DNA of 64,000 bases from Chloroflexota bacterium. GTDB taxonomy: Bacteria > Chloroflexota > UBA6077 > JACCZL01. The notes beneath the pieces were generated by a model, which saw nothing but the letters and a program-made list of their open reading frames with translations, made no database searches and was not told where the DNA came from. Location of the stretch: NCBI GenBank assembly GCA_020845495.1, contig JADLFM010000243.1, positions 117,266 to 181,265 on the forward strand. The letters are read 5' to 3'. Position numbers and translations under genes: made by a program. Positions 35,085 through 43,448 of the stretch are shown piece by piece. Within the stretch, counting starts at the first letter, position 1. Every line of letters starts with the position of its first letter.

Positions 35085-35551
35085 CGCTCGCCCTCGTCAC
35101 GCCCGGAATCATCCTCGGAGTCGCGCTCGGTCCGCCTGATGCGGGACGGCGGGGGGCTGGCCGAATCGCCGTGCGGTGCAGTCGGGGGCGCCTCGTGACG
35201 GTCGCGGGCGGCGGCGAGCAGTCCGCCAGCGGTGTCCGGCGCACGGCTCAAGGCGACGTGCACATCACCCGCCCGAACGGCGCGCGCCAGCCGCGCGGCG
35301 TCGAGCCCAAAGCGTTTGGCGATCGCCTCGACGTCCTGTCGAAACACAGCCCCACCCCCCGTTGGTCGACGGCACAGGAGCAACGCCGGCAGATCGGCCG
35401 GCCCACACCCGAGCGCAGCGGCCAGAGCATCGTCGTCGAAGCGCTCGGCGCGCGCGAACGCCAGCAGCGATGCCGCCAGGTAGAAGTCGCGCAAGCTCGC
35501 ACGCTCGGCGGCGCGTCGCAGCAGGTCGCCGTCGGGCTGCATCTCAGGCAT
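35081..35551 (-). CDS. Putative helix-turn-helix protein paired with the ImmA/IrrE peptidase
   Basis: The 156-residue protein has a helical region, residues ~10-95. RFDDDALAAALGCGPADLPAL followed by FRQDVEAIAKRFGLDAARLA looks like two helical modules that could form an HTH-like fold, with LLCRRP between them. The C-terminal ~55 residues are charged and probably disordered (PPSRIRRTERDSEDDSGRDE), which would suit a protease-accessible tail. I do not recognise a named family. It overlaps the sigma-factor stop by eight bases and the peptidase start by four. By analogy with ImmR/DdrO it may be the regulator cut by the peptidase; that is inference from context only. Confidence 0.65.
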   Translation of the reverse strand: MPEMQPDGDLLRRAAERASLRDFYLAASLLAFARAERFDDDALAAALGCGPADLPALLLCRRPTGGGAVFRQDVEAIAKRFGLDAARLARAVRAGDVHVALSRAPDTAGGLLAAARDRHEAPPTAPHGDSASPPPSRIRRTERDSEDDSGRDEGER

Positions 35552-36188
35552 CGTCGGTGAGCTCCAGCCAGTGCCGTTGCAGGTGCTTCTTCAGTCGATC
35601 CTTGACGCGCTTGACCTCACGGGCCTGCTCCGCGGGCGGCCGGTCGTGCACGCCAAGCACGTCGGCGAAGATGGCCGTTCGCCGCTCGCGCTGCATCATC
35701 AACCGGACGACCTCCCGATCTCGCGCATCGAGGTGTTCCAGCGCCGACGCGATTGCCGCGCCGTCAGCAGCGTCGGCAACCGCGTCGGCGGGGTCCGAGG
35801 CGCCCGCCCATGACGTGTTCCGCGCCGGCGGCCGAAGTTCGACAACCTCCAGCGGCATCTCGTGACTGGTCCGCCGGCGCTCACGTTTGAGCGCGTTCAA
35901 GACATCTGCCTTCGCCGCCATCCGAAGGTACGCCATGAGCCCGCCCTTGTCAGGGTCGTACTGCGTCGGCCGCTGGCCCAGGTTCAGAATCAGGTCAGTT
36001 GCGACCGACTCCAAAACATCCGGATCAACGCGACGGAAGGCACCCCTCAGCCAGTCGGCAAGCGGCGCAAGGAAGCGGATGGCGAGGTCGGATGTAGCGG
36101 TCGGGTCGGCCTGAAGCAGGCGGGCATGGAGCGCTCGATCGTCGCCGCGCTCGCTGCCCTCCTGCTGGTTCCCTGCGCCCGCTACCAT
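35544..36188 (-). CDS. ECF-like RNA polymerase sigma factor
   Basis: The 214-residue protein has a sigma region 2-like part (DLAIRFLAPLADWLRGAFRR, then VATDLILNLGQRP and a YLRMAAKADVLNALKRERRR segment) and a region 4-like part (ALEHLDARDREVVRLMMQRE). Region 4 continues atypically: instead of a compact HTH it has IFADVLGVHDRPPAEQAREV before KRVKDRLKKHLQRHW. It should direct RNA polymerase to a small regulon. The ATG at 36188, with GGGGGA six bases upstream, is favoured over a start 25 codons earlier. It leads the HerA-NurA operon, so it may control that operon and other damage-response genes. Confidence 0.75.
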   Translation of the reverse strand: MVAGAGNQQEGSERGDDRALHARLLQADPTATSDLAIRFLAPLADWLRGAFRRVDPDVLESVATDLILNLGQRPTQYDPDKGGLMAYLRMAAKADVLNALKRERRRTSHEMPLEVVELRPPARNTSWAGASDPADAVADAADGAAIASALEHLDARDREVVRLMMQRERRTAIFADVLGVHDRPPAEQAREVKRVKDRLKKHLQRHWLELTDDA

Positions 36189-36312
36189 CCTCGGTCCCCC
36201 AACTAGACGGACGGTCGCATTGTGGCACAGCGTGCTGGCTCGGCGCGAGTACGCGTCGAGCACACTCCCAGGGGCTCACGTTCGCGGCGGGCCGGCGCCC
36301 CGTACGAACGGC

Positions 36313-37311
36313 TCAGTCTGGGAAGGCCGACATCACTTCGCGAGCCAGCAGGCGTAGCTCTTCCATGATGTGCTCGTGAGGCAGGCCGGGGAAGAACAAC
36401 CGGCAGATCAGTTCGTCGGCGCCGAGCGCGTCGCGGAACGCCTGGATCTTCGCGATGCACTGCTCCGGCGTCCCGATGATGAAACGGTCCTTCTCGACCG
36501 CCTCTAGCCGGCTCGTCAGCGCGGCCGTCTGGCCATGCAGGAGCGGGTGGTGCCAACTACCGCCGCCGTATTCGTCACGGTAGTTGATAAGCAGGTGGCG
36601 CTCGGCAAGCTCACGGGCCCTGGCCTCGGTCTCCGCGATCACGACCTCACGGGTCAGTGGCCGGGGCACAGTGGCCGGATCCTTGCCGGCTGCGCGCAGG
36701 GCGGCGTCGTACTGCTCGCGGGCGGCCAGGATCTTCGGCAGGTCAGCGGTCGGACCGGGAATCCAGGCATCGGCGAGGGTGGCCGCTCGTGACATCCCCA
36801 GCGGCCCCCATGCCCCGATCCAGATGGGGATGCCGCCGGCCTGGACTGGCTTGGGCTCGATGCACGCGTTCTGAAGCTGGAAGAACCGGCCGTCGAACGT
36901 CACGGCATCCTCGGTCCAGAGCCGCCGCATGATGGCAAGCTGCTCCTCAAAGCGGGCGCCACGCCGCTCGGGTGAGACGCCAAACAGTGCGAACTCATCC
37001 GGGCGGTAGCCGATCGCCACGCCGAGGGTGAGGCGGCCGCCCGAGATGACGTCGAGCATCGCGGCGTCCTCAGCTACCCTGGTCGGATGATGGAAAGGGA
37101 GCACCACCACATCGGTACCGAGGCGGACCCGGGTGGTCCGGGTCGCGAAGCCGGCCAGCACCAGGAGTGGCGTCGGCCAGTAGTGGTCCTTGACGCCGTG
37201 GTGCTCCTCCATCCAGACGGAGTCGAAGCCGAGCTCCTCAGCCAGCACGACTTCTTCGAGCGCCTCGCGGTAGAACCGGCCGCCCTCGGTCGGGATGACG
37301 CCGAACTTCAT
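36313..37311 (-). CDS. LLM-class flavin-dependent oxidoreductase
   Basis: The 332-residue protein has the bacterial luciferase-like (LLM) TIM barrel: MKFGVIPTEGGRFYREALEE, GFDSVWMEEHH, ATRTTRVRLGTDVVVLPFHH and ISGGRLTLGVAIGYRPDEF. These oxidoreductases use FMN or F420. The start overlaps the end of the DapA-like aldolase gene as ATGA (37308-37311), so the two form an operon and probably act in one catabolic pathway. The specific substrate is unknown. Confidence 0.9.
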   Translation of the reverse strand: MKFGVIPTEGGRFYREALEEVVLAEELGFDSVWMEEHHGVKDHYWPTPLLVLAGFATRTTRVRLGTDVVVLPFHHPTRVAEDAAMLDVISGGRLTLGVAIGYRPDEFALFGVSPERRGARFEEQLAIMRRLWTEDAVTFDGRFFQLQNACIEPKPVQAGGIPIWIGAWGPLGMSRAATLADAWIPGPTADLPKILAAREQYDAALRAAGKDPATVPRPLTREVVIAETEARARELAERHLLINYRDEYGGGSWHHPLLHGQTAALTSRLEAVEKDRFIIGTPEQCIAKIQAFRDALGADELICRLFFPGLPHEHIMEELRLLAREVMSAFPD

Positions 37312-38333
37312 CGCTCCGACCCACGCGCCATGGCCGCGTCGAGACGTGCTGAGATCTCGCGCAGGACCGCCACGTCCGACTCGGGGCGGGTCGGCGAGGC
37401 CGGGTGCGCCGACGGGTTGGGGATGCGGCCACGCAGGTGGAGGAACTGAGCGGCGCTGTGCTTATAGGCCGGCACCGGTGGACGGAAAGCAAACGCTCCG
37501 AGATACTGAAGGACGTCATTCAGTTCGAAGAAGCGGCCGTCGCCAGCGGCCCAGAGCCGATCGCGCAGGGCGAAGGCGTCCGGAGCGAACGCCGACAGCC
37601 CGAGCAAATAGTCGCTTCCGTACATGACCATATCGATGCCAAGGTCGTTCCCGGTGTACAGCTTGAAGTCCGGGCGGATCTTGTCGCGTAGAGCTAGTCG
37701 CTGCCACTCCAACCGCCGGTCGAGCGACGAGTGCTTGATGCCGACGAGGCCGGGGATCTGAAGCAGGTCGGCGAACAGGTCGAGCGAGTAGATCCGGCCG
37801 AACGGCGCGAACATCGTCCCAAGCTCGAAGCCGAGGATCGGGCCGGATCGCTCGGCGACGCCTCGGTAGACGGCAGCGACCTCCCGATCGCCGAGCGCGG
37901 TGAGCGCCGCGCACTGGAAGACGATCGGTGTGCCGCCGGCCGTGCGGATCGTATCGGCCGCTCGACAGTACCGGTCGATCAGGCTGGTCACCCCAGGACT
38001 ACCTGCGCTGTCGTGGTCTGGGGCAAGGAACGCGCCCGCCACGAACCGCTTGCCGCGCAGCGTCTCGGCCGCCACGGTGAGCGTTTGCGTCCGCTCGTCG
38101 GCGGTCAGGAGATTAACGTAGCCAGTGTCCATATTCACGGCTGGCGTCAGGCCAGCGCTGGCGGTCTCGGCGAGACAGACCGCGAAGGCGTCCCAAGCGG
38201 GTCGTCCGCGGGTGTCGTAGGGGAGCAGGTTGGCGGAGATCCCCTCGATCGTGCGCGGACGCACCAGGGCCTGGAGCCGTTCTACCCCGATCGCGTGCAG
38301 ATCGGTCATGGCGTGCAGATCGGCGGTGAGCAT
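37308..38333 (-). CDS. DapA-like (dihydrodipicolinate synthase family) aldolase/lyase
   Basis: The 341-residue TIM-barrel protein has a DapA-type core: ASAGLTPAVNMDTGYVNLLT near the N-terminus, AGGTPIVFQCAAL and PGLVGIKHSSLDR, with the Lys as Schiff-base former. The YNxP tyrosine of classical DapA is not seen at its usual place, so the reaction is probably not dihydrodipicolinate synthesis but an aldol cleavage or dehydration. AAGGGGG four bases before the ATG at 38333 decides the start over an ATG seven codons upstream. It is coupled to the LLM oxidoreductase gene. Confidence 0.78.
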   Translation of the reverse strand: MLTADLHAMTDLHAIGVERLQALVRPRTIEGISANLLPYDTRGRPAWDAFAVCLAETASAGLTPAVNMDTGYVNLLTADERTQTLTVAAETLRGKRFVAGAFLAPDHDSAGSPGVTSLIDRYCRAADTIRTAGGTPIVFQCAALTALGDREVAAVYRGVAERSGPILGFELGTMFAPFGRIYSLDLFADLLQIPGLVGIKHSSLDRRLEWQRLALRDKIRPDFKLYTGNDLGIDMVMYGSDYLLGLSAFAPDAFALRDRLWAAGDGRFFELNDVLQYLGAFAFRPPVPAYKHSAAQFLHLRGRIPNPSAHPASPTRPESDVAVLREISARLDAAMARGSER

Positions 38334-38422
38334 GCTACCCCCTTCCTGCATCAAACAGCAGGCGCTCCCTACATGCTAAACCGATATCACGGTGAGTCCC
38401 ACATGCGCCCTGGCGACAACCA

Positions 38423-38530
38423 GGAGATGCCACCGCGACGTTGGTCGAGCAGATGCTACTCAGTGGGTACTGATTCTGACGCATCCGCAACTGGGAGATG
38501 CCACCGCGACGTTGGTCGAGCAGATGCTAC
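38423..38530. repeat. Pair of perfect 37-bp direct repeats, 71 bp apart
   Basis: 38423-38459 and 38494-38530 are identical over 37 bases with 34 unique bases between. They lie in the 342-base gap between the DAHP synthase stop and the DapA-like gene start. No ORF, no third copy and no cas gene is visible; the rest of the gap shows nothing else. Confidence 0.8.
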
Positions 38531-38675
38531 CCCGTCGACAAGCGGCGGGCGGATACGCCAGCACGCCCGTCGCCTAGTCGCGGTCGAGGATTCGGCGCTG
38601 CGAGCGGTACACCGTATGACGGAACGAGCTACCCTCTCCGAATCGGGCACGAGCAGGCTGGGATGACGCGACGGC

Positions 38676-39755
38676 TTACCGGGTGGCGGATGCGGCCGGC
38701 GCGGCGGCGCAGCGGCGCGCCCGGACGGCGCTGGCAAGCTGGTGCAGCACCGGCACAGTCATCTCCCAGCCCATGCAGGCATCGGTGATGCTCTGGCCGT
38801 AGGTCAGGCTGGTAGGGTCGCCGAGGTCCTGGCGGCCGTCGACGAGGAAGCTCTCCATCAGCACGCCGACGATCCCGCGCTCACCCTGCTCCAGCTGGGA
38901 CGCGATCTCGCGCGCCACCAGGGGCTGACGACGGTAGTCCTTGCTGCTGTTGCCGTGGCTCGTATCGATCATCAGCCGCCGCGGCAGTCCGGATGCGTCC
39001 AGCGCGGCAAGCGTCCGCTGTACGCTCTCGGCATCGTAGTTCGGGCCGGCCTGGCCGCCCCGCAGGATGACGTGGCAGTCCGGATTGCCGCGGGTCGTGA
39101 CGATGGCGGCTAGCCCCTGCTCGGTGACGCCGAAGAAGCTGTGGGTATGCGCCGCCGCGCGGACGGCATCCATCGCTACCTGTACGCCGCCATCGGTGGC
39201 GTTCTTGAACCCAATCGGCATCGACAGGCCGGAGGCAAGCTGACGGTGTACCTGACTCTCGGTCGTGCGTGCACCGATGGCGCCCCAGACGACGGTGTCC
39301 GAGATGAACTGTGGCGAGATCGGGTCGAGGAACTCGCAGCCGGCCGGTATCCCCAACTCGATCAGGTCGAGGAGCAGGCGGCGTGCCATCCGGAGGCCCT
39401 GGTTCGACGCGCACGTGCCGTCGAGATGGGGATCGTTGATGAGCCCCTTCCAGCCAACCGTCGTGCGGGGCTTCTCGAAGTACACCCGCATGACGACGTA
39501 CAGGTCGTCGCTGAGCTCCTCAGCTAGCGCCTTCAGCCGGTGGGCGTACTCGAGGCCGGCGGCCGGGTCGTGGATCGAGCAAGGGCCGACCACTACGAGC
39601 AGGCGGTCGTCCTGACCGTCGAGGATTCTGGCGACGCGCTCGCGGCTGCGGCTGACCATGACCGAGCCCGCGTCGGGGAGAGGCAACTCTTCGAGCAAGA
39701 TCGCCGGCGGGACGAGCGGGCGGTTGCTCTCGATGCGGAGGTTACTCGTCTTCAT
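38676..39755 (-). CDS. aroF: 3-deoxy-7-phosphoheptulonate (DAHP) synthase, class I
   Basis: The 359-residue enzyme condenses phosphoenolpyruvate and erythrose 4-phosphate, the first step of aromatic amino acid synthesis. Landmarks in order: TSNLRIESNRPLVPP at the N-terminus, VVGPCSIHDPAAGLEYA, YFEKPRTTVGWKGLINDP, GARTTESQVHRQLASG, PIGFKNATDGG and DTSHGNSSKDYRRQP. The N-terminal extension typical of feedback-regulated AroF/G/H enzymes is present. The ATG at 39755 fits the family start; the frame open upstream runs through tandem repeats. The nearest AGGAG lies 15 bases before the ATG, rather far. No other shikimate genes are adjacent. Confidence 0.93.
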   Translation of the reverse strand: MKTSNLRIESNRPLVPPAILLEELPLPDAGSVMVSRSRERVARILDGQDDRLLVVVGPCSIHDPAAGLEYAHRLKALAEELSDDLYVVMRVYFEKPRTTVGWKGLINDPHLDGTCASNQGLRMARRLLLDLIELGIPAGCEFLDPISPQFISDTVVWGAIGARTTESQVHRQLASGLSMPIGFKNATDGGVQVAMDAVRAAAHTHSFFGVTEQGLAAIVTTRGNPDCHVILRGGQAGPNYDAESVQRTLAALDASGLPRRLMIDTSHGNSSKDYRRQPLVAREIASQLEQGERGIVGVLMESFLVDGRQDLGDPTSLTYGQSITDACMGWEMTVPVLHQLASAVRARRCAAAPAASATR

Positions 39756-39956
39756 GGGCGTAGCAGCGGCTCCTCGGACGGGCAAGACGTCGGCTGGTAA
39801 GCTGGTACGGGCACCTGCGAGTGGATAGGGCATGAGTGCAGGCGTAGGATACGGCATCCGACCCCAGGGAGCGCCAAGCCGTTCACACATGCTCCTGCTA
39901 CGGGAAGAGTAGTGTCGGGCGGCAGTCGAATGATATGTCTGCCCCAGAAGGAACCG

Positions 39957-40040
39957 AGAGGTGACGGCAGCCGCGGGGTGTGGCGAGCCGAGAGGTGACG
40001 GCAGCCGCGGGGTGTGGCGAATCGCGGGGTGTGGCGAACC
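39957..40040. repeat. 34-bp tandem repeat, about 2.5 copies
   Basis: Units at 39957-39990 and 39991-40024 (AGAGGTGACGGCAGCCGCGG type) differ at two bases. A third partial unit (CGGGGTGTGGCGA) follows. They lie 200 bases upstream of the DAHP synthase start, in the divergent gap toward hemA. Confidence 0.8.
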
Positions 40041-40136
40041 GCTTTCGGTCGACCAGTCACCGGCCGACCGGTCAGTAGAGAACGCCGTCGCTTCGAGCGG
40101 CCACACCCCCGAGACGGCCATCCGAAGATGCTAGAC

Positions 40137-40165
40137 TTGACGTGCTCTCCCGCACGGGGTACGCT
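40137..40165 (+). promoter_or_regulatory. Candidate hemA promoter
   Basis: TTGACG (40137-40142), a 17-base spacer and TACGCT (40160-40165) lie about 150 bases before the hemA GTG. Confidence 0.45.
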
Positions 40166-40182
40166 GAGTATGCACTGGCGGA

Positions 40183-40240
40183 AGATTCCCTAGATTTCCG
40201 CAGATTTCCCCCTCCGGCAGATTTCCCCCTAGATTCCCGC
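40183..40240. repeat. Five AGATT(T)CCC motifs in the hemA leader
   Basis: AGATTCCC or AGATTTCC begins at 40183, 40192, 40202, 40219 and 40231, between the candidate promoter and the hemA start. Clustered copies in a 5' leader could bind a regulator or RNA-binding protein; no known motif matches. Confidence 0.5.
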
Positions 40241-40313
40241 CCCCACTCCATTTCTCCAGGGCGACGCTCTCTCCAGGCTCGCGCCCCGGCGACCCCCGCG
40301 AGGCCCTCTCCGC

Positions 40314-41645
40314 GTGTTGCTTCTCGCCCTTCGACTCGACCATCAGCATGCTGATGTCCGGCTGCGTGAGCGGCTGGCGGTGCCGGCGTCCGAATTGCCG
40401 GCTGCCCTGGCGGTGCTTCGCGAGCACGTCGCTGAGGGCGCGATCCTCTCCACCTGCAACCGCACCGAGTTGTACGCCGTTGTCGGGCATCGTGATAGCG
40501 GCCGCCGCGCCGTCCTCCACTTTCTGGCTGAGGTGAGCGGAGCGCCGGTTGAGGAGTTCGGCCCAGCACTCGTCGAGGCGTGGCAGGAAGACGCCGTTCG
40601 CCACCTCTGCCGGGTCGCGGCCGGGCTCGAATCGCTTGTCATCGGCGAGCACCAGATTCTCGGACAGGTTCGGATGGCGGCCGATGCTGCGCGCGCGGCC
40701 GGGAGTGCCGGCCCGATCCTCGGGCGGCTGTTCTCCGATGCGCTGGCGTTCGGCAAGCGTGCCCGCACCGAGAGCGGCATCGGACAAAGCGCCGCATCGG
40801 TTGGTACCGCCGGTGTGGACGTCGCGCGGCAGGCGCTCGGCCAGTTGGACGAGTGCACGGCGCTGGTCGTCGGTGCAGGCAAGATGGCGACCCTCGCCGC
40901 TCGTGGACTGTCGGCGCGGCGATGCGGCCGCTTGCTGGTGACTACCCGCCGCTACGAGCGCGCGCAGGTACTGGCAGAGCAGGTAGGCGGCGAGGCCGTC
41001 CCGTTCGAGCAGCGCTCTGATGCTATCGCCAGGTGCGACCTGGTGATGTCGGCGACGTCTGCTTCCGGCTACGTCCTCGACGAGGCAGCGGTCCGTGCGG
41101 CCATCGCCTCTCGCCCGGAGCGCCGGCTCGTCCTCGTCGACGTGGCGGTCCCGCGCGATATCGAGCCGTCGATTGCCGACCTTCCGGGCTGCGCGCTCTA
41201 CAACATCGACGATCTCGTGGCGACGCAGCAGGCCAACATCGCGGCTCGCCGCCTGGAGGCGGAGAAGGTCGAGGCCACGATTGGGCCAGCCGTCGAGCGC
41301 TTCATGGCCTGGTGGGCAGGGCGGGACGTCGCGCCCGTCATCGCCGAACTCGTGGCCCGTGCCGAAGAGATTCGCGCCGCCGAGACCGAGCGCGTCCTCA
41401 CGCGGCTCGGCCCGCTGTCGGAGCGCGAGCGCGAGGCGGTCAACGCCATGACCACGGCCATCGTCGGCAAGCTGTTGCACGGACCGATCATCCAACTCAA
41501 GCGTCGCGGTGGCCGTCACGACACCTCAGTCTACCTCCACGCGGTCCGCGAGTTGTTTGGCTTGCCAGGCAGCGCGGGTCTTGGCGGCCGGAGCGACGTG
41601 CTGGCGGAGCCTGAGGGGGATGGTCCGACCATCGCCCTGGGCTGA
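40314..41645 (+). CDS. hemA: Glutamyl-tRNA reductase
   Basis: The 443-residue enzyme reduces glutamyl-tRNA to glutamate-1-semialdehyde with NADPH, opening C5-type tetrapyrrole synthesis. ILSTCNRTELYAVVG holds the nucleophile Cys48, ESLVIGEHQILGQV is the family signature, ALVVGAGKMATLAARGL the NADPH site, and AVPRDIEPSIADLPGCALYNIDDL precedes the helical dimerisation domain. The GTG start gives an N-terminus slightly short for the family (it lacks the common MxIxxxG strand opening), and no clear ribosome site is visible. hemL, the next pathway step, follows 320 bases later. Confidence 0.95.
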   Translation: MLLLALRLDHQHADVRLRERLAVPASELPAALAVLREHVAEGAILSTCNRTELYAVVGHRDSGRRAVLHFLAEVSGAPVEEFGPALVEAWQEDAVRHLCRVAAGLESLVIGEHQILGQVRMAADAARAAGSAGPILGRLFSDALAFGKRARTESGIGQSAASVGTAGVDVARQALGQLDECTALVVGAGKMATLAARGLSARRCGRLLVTTRRYERAQVLAEQVGGEAVPFEQRSDAIARCDLVMSATSASGYVLDEAAVRAAIASRPERRLVLVDVAVPRDIEPSIADLPGCALYNIDDLVATQQANIAARRLEAEKVEATIGPAVERFMAWWAGRDVAPVIAELVARAEEIRAAETERVLTRLGPLSEREREAVNAMTTAIVGKLLHGPIIQLKRRGGRHDTSVYLHAVRELFGLPGSAGLGGRSDVLAEPEGDGPTIALG

Positions 41646-41836
41646 GGCGAGCCGGCCAACAGGGAACAGCAGGCGGTTCAGCCCGGCGCCGATCCCCGGA
41701 GCACCCCCGGAGTGCGCCGTACACCGTTCGGGGTACGCGGTGAAGCCGGCAAAGCTGGCAGACTATGACACGCTCTCCGTAGGGCGGGGCAACCGTGACC
41801 GGACGGCCGTGACGTTGGCGGCTTCCGTTCAGGGGA

Positions 41837-41872
41837 CTGGTCACCAGGGGACGGGTGACCAGAGAATTGACA
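41837..41872 (+). promoter_or_regulatory. Dyad operator-like site abutting a -35 hexamer, upstream of hemL
   Basis: CTGGTCACC (41837-41845) and GGTGACCAG (41854-41862) form a perfect 9-bp dyad with an 8-base centre, followed five bases later by TTGACA (41867-41872). No good -10 lies at standard spacing, so promoter assignment is weak. The rest of the 41646-41965 gap shows only a short GGAAGGATAC repeat before hemL. Confidence 0.35.
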
Positions 41873-41965
41873 ACACACAGGACAGGTCGCTGTGGGGCCG
41901 GGGCCGCAGGGCCAGCGGATGCTCGCGGCCCACGGAAGGATACGGAAGGATGAGGAGGCAAGCTC

Positions 41966-43300
41966 GTGGGTGACTCGGCGGAACACGGACGGCAGGCAGG
42001 GAGCGCGCGCCAGACGACGCGCTCGGCCGAACTGTTCGAGCGGGCGCAGCACGTCCTGCCTGGTGGCGTCAATAGCCCCGTGCGCGCCTTCAAGGCAGTC
42101 GGCGGCAGCCCGGTCTTCATCAAGCGTGGGAGCGGCTGTTACGTCGAGGACGTCGACGGCAACCGTTACATCGACTACCTCGGCTCCTGGGGACCGCTCA
42201 TCCTGGGGCACGCAGCGCCGCCCGTCGTGGAAGCGGTCCGCGAGGCGGCCGCTGAGGGCACCAGCTTCGGCATGCCCACCGAGCGGGAAGTGCTGCTCGG
42301 GGAGATGATCGCCGAGGCGTTCCCATCAATGGAGCTGACGCGCCTGGTCAGTTCCGGCACCGAAGCGGCTATGAGCGCGATTCGTGTGGCGCGGGCCTTC
42401 ACCGGCCGCTCGAAGGTCGTCAAGTTCGACGGCTGCTATCACGGCCATTCGGACGGCCTACTCGTCCAGGCGGGCTCCGGGGCGTTGACCTTCGGGGCGC
42501 CGGATAGCCCCGGCGTGCCGGAGGCGATCGCTCGCGAAACCGTCAGCCTGCCGTACAACGACCTCGGCCCACTTGCGGCGGCGTTCGACCGCTACGGTGC
42601 GGACATCGCCGCAGTGATTGTCGAGCCGATTGCCGGCAATATGGGCGTGGTACCGCCCGCGCCCGGCTTCCTCCAGGGGCTCCGTGACGTCACTCAGCGG
42701 CACGGCGCCTTGCTGATCTTTGACGAGGTCATCACTGGCTTCCGAGTCGCGTACGGCGGCGCACAGCGGATGTTCGGCGTTCGGCCGGACCTGACCTGCC
42801 TTGGGAAGATCCTCGGTGGCGGGCTGCCGCTCGGTGCGTACGGCGGGCGCCGCGATGTGATGGAGCAGATCTCGCCGCTCGGTCCGACCTACCAGGCCGG
42901 GACGCTCTCCGGGAACCCGCTGGCGACGGCCGCCGGGCTGGCGATGCTGCGTACGCTCCGGGCAACCGATCCCTACGCGAGCCTGGAGCGGCGTGGCGCC
43001 GCGCTCGAAGCAGGGCTGGTCGACGCGGCGGAGCGGGCTGGCGTGCCGCTCACAGTCTCGCGGGTCGGGTCAATGCTGACGGCGTTCTTCACCGCCGGTC
43101 CCGTGACCGACTACGTCTCCGCCAGGCGCGCCGACACCGCTCGCTACGCGCGCTTCTTCCGGGGCATGCTGGATCGCGGCGTCTACCTCGCGCCCTCGCA
43201 GTTCGAGGCGGCGTTCGTCTCGACCGCGCATGGCGACGCCGAGATCGAGCGGAGCGGCGCAGCGGCACGGGCGACGCTGGAGGCGCTGGCCGGCGCCTGA
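41966..43300 (+). CDS. hemL: Glutamate-1-semialdehyde 2,1-aminomutase
   Basis: The 444-residue PLP enzyme turns glutamate-1-semialdehyde into 5-aminolevulinate, directly after HemA. Landmarks: LFERAQHVLPGGVNSPVRAF, YIDYLGSWGPLILGHA, LVSSGTEAAMSAIRVARAFT, KFDGCYHGHSDGLLVQAGSG, LIFDEVITGFRV and CLGKILGGGLPLGAYGG with Lys281 as the PLP lysine. GAGGAGG eight bases before the GTG supports the start. It differs from the class III homologue at 27936 in keeping every HemL hallmark. Confidence 0.96.
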   Translation: MGDSAEHGRQAGSARQTTRSAELFERAQHVLPGGVNSPVRAFKAVGGSPVFIKRGSGCYVEDVDGNRYIDYLGSWGPLILGHAAPPVVEAVREAAAEGTSFGMPTEREVLLGEMIAEAFPSMELTRLVSSGTEAAMSAIRVARAFTGRSKVVKFDGCYHGHSDGLLVQAGSGALTFGAPDSPGVPEAIARETVSLPYNDLGPLAAAFDRYGADIAAVIVEPIAGNMGVVPPAPGFLQGLRDVTQRHGALLIFDEVITGFRVAYGGAQRMFGVRPDLTCLGKILGGGLPLGAYGGRRDVMEQISPLGPTYQAGTLSGNPLATAAGLAMLRTLRATDPYASLERRGAALEAGLVDAAERAGVPLTVSRVGSMLTAFFTAGPVTDYVSARRADTARYARFFRGMLDRGVYLAPSQFEAAFVSTAHGDAEIERSGAAARATLEALAGA

Positions 43301-43343
43301 GTGCGCTGTCGGCATCGCCCCGTCGGACTCGAGATGCCACCCA

Positions 43344-43373
43344 AGCCCCGCTGGCACGACTGCCGGCGGGGCT
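43344..43373 (+). terminator. Hairpin terminator after hemL
   Basis: A 12-bp stem with one G-T pair (43344-43355 with 43362-43373, 6-nt loop) is followed by GCTTCTT, 44 bases after the stop. Confidence 0.65.
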
Positions 43374-43448
43374 GCTTCTTGCCGGCCCGCGCTCCGCCGG
43401 TTGCCGGTTCGGGCTCCAACTCTGCTCGACCTGGCGTTTGCAGCCGCG

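Noticed and set aside
30791..38530. CRISPR arrays at 30791 and 38423
   Set aside because: Each has only two repeats, the two loci have unrelated repeats, no palindromic repeat or typical GAAA(C/G) end is present, and no cas gene is in the window.
40131..41519. Minus-strand 462-residue ORF opposite hemA
   Set aside because: Antisense to an unmistakable glutamyl-tRNA reductase; no protein-like features.
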